Made by a program: the position numbers and the translations under genes. A stretch of 64,000 nt of DNA from Branchiostoma floridae. Taxonomy: Eukaryota > Chordata > Leptocardii > Amphioxiformes > Branchiostomatidae. This document shows, piece after piece, positions 51,501-63,500 of the stretch; the stretch's first letter is position 1; every line of letters starts with the position of its first letter. The notes beneath the pieces were generated by a model that saw only the letters and a list, made by a program, of their open reading frames with translations, made no database searches and was not told the DNA's origin. The DNA lies in assembly GCF_000003815.2 (NCBI RefSeq), contig NC_049979.1, forward strand, positions 9,755,484 through 9,819,483, given 5' to 3'.

Positions 51501-54500
51501 ATGTTCAACTTTGGAACTTCAAGAAATAGCTACATGGCCAGATACATTTAGCACATGCACAAATGTGCATGTACCCCAGGATGAGAAAAAAATGGCTTTA
51601 TTGCACAGTAATGATGATGCACAGTGCGACTACGTGCATCACAGTATTGATGCAAAGCTGTGCTATTCCCAATGTTTAGAGTTATCAGTGTTTCCTCCAT
51701 GCTTAATATTTAGCTATACGTGTTTCTACATCATGTAGATAATAGAATAGTCTCTTAGAACAGTAAGTTGCACCTACATGCTTGATTTGATTAAAGATTC
51801 CATATTGGTTAACAGCTGTAACCATATTAGGTTTTGTAACTATTGAGCTTTAAATTATAGCATCTTATATGTGTATGATTTTGTTACCTTAGTAGAGACA
51901 AACTTAGTGTCCTCCTGGTAGTTGTACTTGATCTGTGACCTCCAGTGGAAGCTGTGGACCAGGTTTGATCCCACCCCAGCCATGTCATTCTGTTCATCCA
52001 GGAATCTCTGCAGCACATCTCTGAAGTAGGAAAAAGTACATAGTTTTACAGAGATGACTCCAGAATTTATATGAGTTAAAGGGTCTAATCTGGTAACTTA
52101 AAGGCTTATTCCACTATGGGAAACAGATGCTTTGACAAAAACAGATTGGGGGGGATATTGGGTTTGAGCATGGTGATCATGGCCTAAGATTTGTCATTAA
52201 GGACAGGAAGGTGTGAAAACACTCATAGAGGATACTTAAGAAAGTGCCTGAACTTAGAAGAAGTAAACTAACTTGTAATGTGCCAGTAAAGCAATGATGT
52301 TGCTGATCTTCTGAATCTGTGCTGGGAAGAGCATCAGCTTCATCTCCGAGGGTTCTGTCTGTTTCTCCTCTTCCTCCTCATCCTTCCTGGACCCCTTGGA
52401 CAGCTTGCTGACGGGCGGGGCCAGCGTCTTCATGGTGTCTATAGGAGGCTCCATGGGCTCTGTCATTGCTAATGAGGAATAGCAGAGGATAAAAGTCAGA
52501 ATGACACATCTCTTGAAAGCTGTAAAGAATTGAAAGCTAGTAGCACTTCTGATTGTCCTTTAATGAATGTTTTATGGTAAATATTTGACATTGACCTCTA
52601 GCCTCCTTGCTGTCTTCACTGTTAGTTATAATTCATTAATGCATGTTTGCAAAAACACACAAAAACACCTCTGAGTCAGTATCAATGGGAACCTGAAAAA
52701 AGTGTTAAGGTATGCACTAACATAAACACTACAATAATATCCAACTAACCATCGGCATCCCTCTGTTCCATGTCAGCATCCAGTAGAGAGTTCCTCTCCT
52801 CAATGGTGCCGATGGTCCCCTGCTCTAGCTTGTCCATCTGGTACAGGGAGCCTGCCATGGAGCCCAGCATGCTGCGCCCCCGGTGGGACAGGGAGTAGCC
52901 CTGCGAGTACATGTCATGCTCCTTGTCTCTGGGTAGGGAGGCTGTGGATCACAGCAAACAAAATGCAGGTTAAAACATCTGCACCATACCTCTAACCATA
53001 TCTACTGATTATAACAAACAAAGGTAAGGAAAAGGAAAAAAAACACATTTTGTTTTCCAGTTTTTGTCTTTGGTCATTGCAGTAGCTGTTATTCTCAGCA
53101 TTTAAGCATAAAGTGAACTGTTAATTTGGAACAAAATTGTTAAGAGTAGTAGCCTTTTCAGCACCTTGGACAGTACCATTAACGGAGTGGAGAAGGGAAT
53201 GTTGGATTGTGATAAATGGTTCTTGAGCAATAGTACAAAGCTAAATGAGGTTATTGTACATTTGTCAGGGTAAAGGAATATCCAGGTGTTCCTGATACTA
53301 ACCTTGACTGTCTGTCTTGCGGACCTTGCTCCTCTTGGAGTCCTTGTCGTCATCGATCCCCTTCAGCATCACAGCTGTGGCCTGCAGCATGGTGGACAGC
53401 TTGGACAGGTTTTCCTACAGAGCAGAAACATACATAGTCATAACAGGAAATGGTTCAAAAGCCAACACTTACAATGCCTTTGTGACTTACATGCACTACG
53501 TTTCATCATTAATGGCAATTTTAAGTACAAAAGTTTCTAATTTTGAGTTTTGTCTAAATTCCAATTCTAATGAAGTTATTTTGTTTAAAAACAAAATAAC
53601 TATAATTATATTTTTCCAAAATCATATCCAGTTGCTTGAGTAACTGCCATTTGGTATGTGTATCATTACCTGGATGTCTAACCTTCATCAACGTAAAAGA
53701 ACAATGGGGCTCATGAAAGTTTGCTTTTTGCTTTTTTGGCATTGTTGCTCCTGCATGAGTAAACAGGTGGTATGCCACACCTGAATTGCATTCCTGTCTC
53801 CCCCTTCTGCAGCCTTCAGACACCCTTCCACTTGTGCAGTCATCTGGACATGTGTTGCCAGCTGGACGATCTCAGTCACGTGATCCAGGGTCCAGGATGG
53901 GGTCTTCTCTGCTTCTTCATGGGTGTCCTTCGTAACGCTCATCTGGCTGCCTGCCCGACTGCTTGTACGGCTCCGTGCCTTACCTTTATTTCAACAGAAA
54001 AACAATCTTTGTGTTATTCAATACCTACAGTGAAGAAGGAACGTAAACTATGCAGGAACATTTTACAATGAATCATATTGGATAAAACACTGCTGACAGC
54101 AACTTGAATTAGATAGCAGTGGTGCAAGGGAATAAAAATCCTTTTTAACCTCAATACCAAAATGCAAAAACTATAGGCATGTCTTTTCATGAGAAACGAC
54201 ATGGATCTACTCATTCATGAAAAAACTGCTATCTCCAAGTACAAACAATGGAACTCATCACTGAGTGCTATCTATTTCAAATTAAGTACTGCTCATTCTG
54301 TTCCTTACTTTTCCTGCCCTCCTTCTTGTCAGGAATAGGCACCCTCCTAGCCCCAGCACTGTGGATCTCCCTGTGGGCTGAGGTCTGGGGCCGCTCGTGC
54401 CCCAGCGCTGTGTGCAGCTGGCCTTGTAGGGCTGTCTTGATGGCAGCGAGGAAAGTGGGCAGCCAGTTCTCTATGGGACCCTCACACTCCATGGGCTACA

Positions 54501-57500
54501 GAAAGAAAGAAAAGTGCAAAGTGATCTTCTTCCAGTTAAGCTCAATAAAGAACTACTCTTCAACTAGTTCAACTGATTCAACCTTGTGCACTTCTACAAA
54601 ACCTGGTCGGTGAACATTGCCTACAAATCTGTACATAAAGGGCACTTACAAAACTAGTTCAAGTATGGATTTGGTATCATTGAAATACCAACTACAACAT
54701 TTATGATCTTCAAAGTTGTCCAGCAACAATAGCAACCTTAGCAACAGTAGCAAAGTGTAGCAAGCTTTTCAGCACCCTGAACAGTGCCATTAAACAGAGT
54801 GAAGAAAGGACAGCTAGACTGTGATAAATGATCTTCAAAGTTGTCCAGCAACAATGTAAGCTTGATTATAGACTTAACCACATCACAAAGGTCATGACAA
54901 CTTACCTGCTGCAGGGGAAGTTTCTCTCCCACAGTGCTGAGGACTGCGGTGATCTGAAAGGTGTTGTTGGAGAGTGGTTCACACTCCTCGTGTTTCACAC
55001 TACCCATGTCAGGGAACAGCTTACAGAGGTATGGGCTGACGGCCTTCAGGTTGTGACCTACAGAACACAGGAATGTACATTTTTCAGCATCATATCTGTA
55101 ATATTTGTGTAAAAGAACTACATGTAGGAGGGAAAGCCTATAGCCAAAGGTTGATCTCCATTGCCATAGTCTGACAGCACTGAAGGATGTGTTTTTCACT
55201 GTATGCAAGAAAAGCAGATGATAACTTGCAAGGTCCATTTCAATATATGCACTTCTGCATTAAACTGTTGGGTGACAAAGGTTATCACTGTCCAATCTGC
55301 CAAGAGCAAAGCGACACGTATCATTCAAGAAACAAAACCCAAACAGATTGTGTAGAAAAAGTATTTAAAAAAAAACATAAAATGCAATTTAAGGTGCGAG
55401 ATATCTAAACCTTTCATATTGGTCAGCGAACTATGAATTGATGCATGCAAATTTTGCTTGTCCTTATACAAATGATTGAGGAATGTGGCTAGAGCTAAGG
55501 TTGTTAAATATTTTTGATGACTCTGCTTACCATTACAGACGACATGTAGGACATCCTCCATGGACAGGAAGTAGAACCTGGGGAACTTCTGCCGCTTCCT
55601 CTCCAGATGGTGCAGGAGAGACTTCCGGCAGTGCTCCAGCGTACCGTTCATCTTCTCAAGAAAGTTCAAAATACCTGCAACATGGAAGTGTGTCACATTT
55701 GATGGCTCTAACACCTGGTACAGTGGTGTCCATTGCTGAGTGATTAGACCAGCGGTCATCAGTTGATACAGGTTTGATTCCTGGCATTCTTAGCAAGATG
55801 TTGTGCCCTTGGGAAAGGGACTTAACACAACTTTCCTCAACACACCCAGGTGCACATGTGAATGGCTACCTGACTTTGGGCCAGAAATTGGCAGTGAAAG
55901 AAAATAAAGGATTGGGCTCTGCATTTCAATGCCATGGAATGAGAATCCCTATGGCCTCTAAAAGGCTTTGGAACCAGACTTTCAGTTGTTTAAATACTAT
56001 CACAGCTATAGATAGTAAGTTTAATGAGTATTCACTTTTTAACCATTCTCTCTCTAAACTATGATAATTGACAAGATGTTCACAATGCCTGGCAGCAAGA
56101 ACTGAAGATGACTTGTAGCCTGCAAAAACTAATTCCTGTAATTCAAGACCAAATTTGTGGGTCTTAATGTCCATTAAGCACTATGAAACGGCTTTATCAA
56201 AAACAGTCCAAACAACGTACCTTTCCTGGAGCAACACTGCAGCACATTAGGGTTTTTCTCTGTTGCCCTCATCAGCCGCCTGAAGTCCCTGTTAGCTGCA
56301 GCAAACATGTTGGCATCATGGGACAGGGTGCTTCTGACATCAGCTCCTGAAAACACCTGTAGGTACAGAAAATAACATACAATGAACTAAACCAGTAATT
56401 TCAATAAAATAGTTTACTGATAAGCTATTAGAGGTACCTTGTCAATAAGCCAAGAAAAGCTACAACATTTTTGTCATATACAATATCTAATCTTAGGCAT
56501 TGCCATGGTAGCCCCACCCACCTCCTCCAGCTCCACCCACTTCTCCTGCACCTCCAGCCAGACCGTCAGCACAGCCTCGATGGTCTGAAGTCTCTTCTGC
56601 CACTTCAGCACCTCATCAGAGAAGGACCCGGCTGCGCTGGAGGCGCCCATGCTCTGCAGCGACACCTGGTGAGACTCCAGCTCCTCAAAGATGGTGTCAG
56701 TGCTGGTCAGCAAGAACAGCTGTCCAGAGTCCTGTTAGACAGAGGTGTCCATGTCAGATCTGATTCAATTGTCTTTTGTTGTAGCTCAACAGCTTTGCAG
56801 GCATTGAATGGCAGCTGGTTATGTTATATGATAATTGAACATTAAGCTCCAGTCATTGTTTAAAGGTATTTAGTGAGGATGAACTACATGCACTACATGC
56901 CACTGCACTTAATGGTGTCAGTCTCACTACAATTTTTTTTGGGGAAAAAAATCAACTTTGCACTTGAGCTACTCTAGAATGGTGCTTGAACTTAAGACTG
57001 TTCCTAGGGAACAGATATATCAATCAGTTGTCCAGCTTCACCAATGGTAAAGTAACATTTGTTGATGAGTGGTTAAAAAGGGTCAGCTGTTGAAACGGTC
57101 AAAACATTATATGCAAAAGATGCTATTTTCTCTCTCCATAATGCAACTGTCATCTAGATCCCCTTAACACCTGAACACCACTCCCACCCACCTCTCCCAG
57201 GTTTGCTAAGCTGGCAGGCAGTGAGGCAGTGCTGCCCCGGCGTGTGCGGCTGATGGACGTGTTGTTGGAGGTACGGCTGGTGGCGCGAGCCCTGCGGGAC
57301 GGCCTGGTGGCGTCGTCTCCCGTCATCGTGTGCGTGGCCTCGCTCCCAGAGTACTGACTGGCTCCCTCCTGCAGATGAAGGATCATGGCGCTATCAATAC
57401 TCGTAGCTAATTATCAATCACGTACAAGCTTGAATGGAACCTTTATAGCATGTTTATCAGTTGGCTGTATATGCATGCTAGACCTTATTGCTAAATGTTT

Positions 57501-60500
57501 TATGCATGTTTTTGTGGCATCTACATCTACATCTAATGTACTCTTTGTAATGGAAGGGGAAGAGAGAAAAACAAAGACCACTAGAAAGAGCTATGAAAAT
57601 CCAGATCATCAAACATCCACTCTCAAATCAATAATATGTCTAGGTAACTGTCATCTCATACTATGATTTCAGCAAGAGAGAGAGAAAGAAAAAGAGAGAT
57701 AATTAACAACATGCAAACAAAGATCTTGAAACATATGAAATTTAGTAAACACAATCATACTCACATCCAGCAGTCCTGTTGGACCTGTTGCTGTAGGCTT
57801 ACTCTTGATGTGCTGCAGCAGCTCAAACAGCTTACTCAGCCAGATCTCCTCGTACGTCTTCAGCGAGCTCTCGATAGTCACTTCCTTCACTGCCCGCTGG
57901 ACAATGTTACGCACATCATCCACATGCCCTGAGGTATGGGAGACAGGAATATTAAGTCAGGAAAACCGCACACAAAAAATACAGTTACTGTATCAAAAAA
58001 GAAGTCAAACTTAAGTTGATACTTATCATTTGCATACAATGTTGTGTACATCATCTACATGCCCTGAGGTATGGAAGAAGGGGGACAGGGATATTCTAAT
58101 AGTTCTAAAAGTCAGGAAAACCACATGCAAAATACGGTATCAAATGCTTTTAGCATTTTAGCTCTTCAATGTTAGGTAGTGGATGCTGCCTAAAATGTCC
58201 TACCGTTGCTTGAGTAAATGTTACCTTTCGTATCTTATTACCTGAATGTCTAACCTTCATAGAAGAGTCAAAACACTTTGGTATCAAGAGTAACAGTTTC
58301 TGAGACACTTACTCTGCAGCCCCAGCTCCAACAGCTGTCCCAGAGTCATCTTCTTAAGACTGTCGTTGTCGATCTGTAGAACTCCTCCTGTTATCCTGAC
58401 CAGCTGTTTCCAGTGCCGGGTCCTCATAGCAGGGTTACGCAGGTCGTCAATCAGGGGCAGACAGGCCTGGGGATAAAAGACAACACTGTTGAATCAACTG
58501 ATTGGTAGAAAACTGTAGGACTACATGCAGTACATCCCACGACAGGTCCATTCAGTGAACAAGAGTTCAGCCAAAAATTTTGTAAACCCCGATTCCTTCC
58601 AGTGTTGTTTTTTTGCTTTTTGTTCATAATGCCACATACATTTGAAGTAGTGAATGTATCAGAATTGCAGGTACTTCCCTCGTTCAATTCTAAATTTGCT
58701 AATGTAAATGATGCAAATGAGAAACAACTGCAGCATACTATTGCTTATGTAGGAATGTTCCAATACAATATTATTGTATTTTACAGTGGCATGAATCTAG
58801 AATCTTAAACAAAGAAATGAAACACAAATCTTAGAACATGATAAATCTTCTAGTCAAACAAACAGTAATTTGTTAAGGAAATATTAACTCAGGCATGCCT
58901 GAGTTATTCTACTGTAGCAAAGATCAAGTTTGAAAATGAATATGTGTGCCTATACAAGTGTTGTATTGACCTGTATGATGACTATGGACTCCTGCATGCC
59001 CATGTACACATCCCACATGAAGGTGTCGTCAGGCAGACCCTTGACGCGGGCCAGCTGCTCCTGGGTGGCCGTACGGAGGAATTTGGTGTCGATCTTCTGC
59101 CAGCGGTGCAGCCGCCAGTCATTCTGCTGCTCCGACACCACGCGCCATGTCTCCCACACCAGCTTCAGGTTCCGCAGGTCCTGGCGGCATCTGGCAAGAA
59201 CAAAGTCAGGAACATCAGCATAGAAATATGGTCAAATGCATCAGGAGTGTAGTATGTGAATAGGATTATGGTAGCTACATACTTGAACCATTTTCCCTTT
59301 TCTTATGTCATCAATTTCCACCATTTCACCTTAACCAATAAATATAGATTTCAAGCACACAATATCCCCACAGCACTAACAACCCACAATAATGATGACT
59401 GGCATTTATCATGGTTTTCTGACAATTAAGACTTATTGTAAAGATACTTACTGTGGCAAGAGGGAGAAGTTAACCACTGCTGTCTCCAGAAGTTCTTGCA
59501 GCTCAATAAGGTCCTAAAGAAATCACAGTCAAAAGGGATACATTCAAACCAGTGTATCAGTGCTCAAGTAATATTTTGACCATTAAAACTTAACATTAGA
59601 AGAAGAACTTTATTGCACAACAATTGTACATGGTACAAAGTATGGCAACAGCTATCACATAAGGTTCAAAATAGAGGCATAGGATAAAGCTTAACATCCT
59701 AGTAGATCTAAAATCATAAATCACAATATATGTGTATATTCCAAAAAGTGTTTCATGTCCTGTCATATCATGAACAGTTGAGTACCCTGATGTAGTAATA
59801 TCCCATGGGTTGTGACTTACCTGTGCTTCATTCTCAAGGTGGTCGAGTCTGCGTCTGAAGTCGCCCAGGATCTCCCCGGCGTTCTCAAACGTACACTCCC
59901 GCATGTAGACCTCCGACTGGGAGATGTCAGACACCAGCTCATCCACCCTCATCCCAAACCTGGCCAGGTCCTGAACAGGGAGGTCACAGGTGTGTTAGTC
60001 TAAGAATGGATTCACTTTTTAATTCGACAGTTTGGATGTGAAATACATATCGCCAGGTTTGTCCAACTAGCCAATGGCTGTTAGAAAAGGCTAACCCTGG
60101 GGATGGTAATAGTTGTCTAATAACTTTAACTACTATATCTACTAACCAATAACTTCAGCGATGATTTACTTCTTTCGACAAGGGTATAACAAATGTAAAG
60201 CCTTAATGTCTTGCATGAAGATAGATTCTTAGTTGAACAATGTGAAAATGGACATAAGTGGAAGTGGAACACTGCTAGATGTAGATTTCAACCACCAATG
60301 TTACTGACACAAGGAGACATTATTAGACATTATTCTGACAGCCAGGTCTCACCTTGGTGATCCTCCTGGACTCCTCCTGTATCCTGGGGCCCAGCCTCTG
60401 CTTGGCCAGGGACACCTTGGTCTTCAGGTTGTTCCACCTGCCAGGTGCGGCCTTGAACAGCCGCTCTGTAGCTGCGGGCAGCTGCATCTGGTACTTCTCC

Positions 60501-63500
60501 AGCAGCAGCACGGTGCGGTGCATGGCCTGGAACTTCCCGTCCATCTCCTGCTGCTGGGCAGACACCTGCAGGGACAACAGGACAGCAGAGAGCACCTTAA
60601 AGTTAGTAAACTATTAGGTGGCCTTTTGTACAGAATGAACACCAAGTTTCAATGATAGACTGTTCCTGACAATTTTCCTGACAATTTTCAACAAATTGCA
60701 TGGCAATACGTGGTTCAAAGGTGCGGCTGGATGTACATTGAATATTTGCATCTTCGTGTTTTAATTTGCATTTCTACATTCTAACAGAGGTAGGCAGGAC
60801 AAAAGGATTGGTTTATTATGAGGTTCATAGACCCTGATGTAGTGATACATCATTCTCTACAAATGGATTTATTAAACAGTTAAAAGTCTGTCGAGTTGCA
60901 CATACAAATACAGAGCCAAGGTGTGATTTTCACCTCATTGAAGAGTCTCATCATCCTCATGAAGGAGGCCGTGTCCCTCTCCTCTCCTGTGATGCCCTCA
61001 ATGTCCGGCTCAATCCTCTTCAAGAACTTATCCAGAGTTGTCAGCATCTCTGTAACCTGGTGCAAAATCCAAAATACATAAATATAGGTATAGCCTTCAA
61101 GACATGTGTGGGACCTTAAACTTATGGCCTGCACGACTGTTAACTTGATAGCAGTTATAGCTACAAAATAGTAGAGAATATGTTCAACTGCATTCCAAGA
61201 CTTTCCTCCAGACATAACATAAAGAACAAAGATCCGGAGAAGTTTCACTTTCAACACTTTCCAGGTTACCTAAGCATTTAGCATCTCAAAAGTTAGAAAA
61301 TGATCTTGCCTTGATACAATCATAAAGCAGTCCACTCTCCATGTCAGAGAGCACCTTACAGTTCAACTGAATCAGCAATGTTTCAGACAGGATAAGATCA
61401 ATATGTACATAAACAAAGTCAAACTTAACCTGTCAAGATAAAACCAACACTAGTATTTTAGTAGTCTCTTGTTACAATAATGTCAATCATGATCATTGCC
61501 ACATATATGTCCTCTATGAGGCTCTATCTTTCTACCAAGTACTTACAATTTGCCTTTGGGCATGAACTTGCAAATAAACGTTCAAAACAGAAAAAAGCTT
61601 TGTGACTCTGACCTGGTCAGTGAGGTACTTGGTGAATGTCCACATCCAGCGGCTGGCATGAGTGATGAGCACCTGTTTGATGGGTTTGATGTCCACCCTG
61701 AGCCACCCCACATCCTGGTGGTCCTGCAGGGTGTGGATGTTGTCTCTCGCAACCTAGAAAAGTCTCAACTTTAATGTATGGTACAACAGGATTGCAGCAC
61801 TCATTGTTCATGTGCATGTAGTTCATTATTCAATCAGTCATTGTAAGCTTGTAAGAAAATACAATTTCATCAATTTCATCTGAAGAATTTCAGACTTTTG
61901 GGACGGATGGGGTGAAATTTTTATCGGCCTCAAAAAGTTTACTTCAGTCTCGGTATAGAGAAATGGGTCCTGAAGACAGCCATGGAGTAGTGTCAACCTA
62001 ATATGCTTGCTGGGTTTGCTTCATTTCTATTCAGCTATAATTGATATTTGTTAGTCCAAAAGGCTTACTTAGCATCTTCAGAGGCTGGCATACTATTAAA
62101 ATAGAAATAAATCTATAGATGCTGTTCAATAATTAAGAATCATGAAGCATATATAACTCACCCTGTAGATGTCAATTTCATTATCAAAGTCGTCCAGTGA
62201 GGGTACATTCATGTTGCTTGAGGCATGCTTTGGTGTGAGGAAGGACCGCTCGGCCGTTCCCAGCACTCCTGCAGACTGCATGCTGCCGATGGAGTCTGCA
62301 CGAGACCTGAAATGTACCAATCAACATTTTGATACTTGTTTGCAAGCTATCAAGAAAACTTTTTGTTTCTTGGGGTTGACCAAAAAGTTTTTAAAAGTAC
62401 TTGAAAATACAGTGGGCTGTATTTTGACAAACTACACTACTCGATGAATAACTCCACACAACATGGACAATTTCCGCTGGGGACTACTAAAAGGCATATA
62501 AATGTATAAAAACCCATCATACTTATCCAAAGGAGTAGGGGTGACATGGAGTGCTTGTTTATAAAAGCCACATTGCATGAGAAGCTACAGAAAAGTTATT
62601 ACACTTTACCCCATGCAGTATGACTGAAGAAGTAGAAGGAAATCTCAACCGGTACCATACCTTCCACTTGCAGAAGACCTTGCATCAGACTTGGCTGAAG
62701 CAATCTGCCTGAGGAGCCCCTGGGGTGAACTGGCAGCAGACCTGAGGGGGTTGGGGCTAAGCTTCCCGTGCAGGAAGTCATCAAAGGTCTGCTGGACGTG
62801 CTGCATCCACAGGAAGTGGTAGTCCTTGAACAGGTCCAGCAGTTTCTGTGGGGCAGAACAACATCATCAAAATCAGCACCATGGACAAGTAAGGATTCAC
62901 TACATCTAATTCCACTATCATTTAATGTAATATTCATTGCTGGCTTTGAACAGCTCAACTGCTAAAGCTGCAACTTCTGAGCTATAGATAGAAGAAAGAG
63001 TTAAAGATAGAAGAAATAGACTCAGGTACCTTGCACTCCTCAGCATTGTCCCTCACCAGCTGCAGGATCTGTTGCACCAGCTGCTTCACATCATCATCCA
63101 CAGCTATGTAGTCCTCGTACCCATTCTGTAAGATTGGAAGTCATACTTAGTCCTTCTAAGTCAGGATTCAACCTTGAACTTGCTGTTTTCACATTGGATT
63201 TGTAAAGAAATAAGTGAAACTGTTGTGTGTCACTGGTGTTCAATAACGTGTAAGCTTTGCAAATAATGTGCTATTTCAGTCATTTATTCTTTTGTGGAAG
63301 GACATTCGAAGGCAAATTTATCAACACAAGAAGTTTCTTTAAAGGTGGATTATTACTGTTAATTTGACTTAAACATGATCTTTAGTAGAACAGTGTGGTG
63401 TAGATAGTAGGAGATATCATACAAGAAATGTCCTGAGTATTCTCCCTTCAGTTAGTACAATAAACTGAATGAATATGGAATGGCTGTATAGGGTAATTTT

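Noticed and set aside
58036-58070. Second copy of the w13 acceptor as an alternative exon
   Set aside because: The frame after the acceptor meets a stop within about ten codons, so it cannot replace w13.
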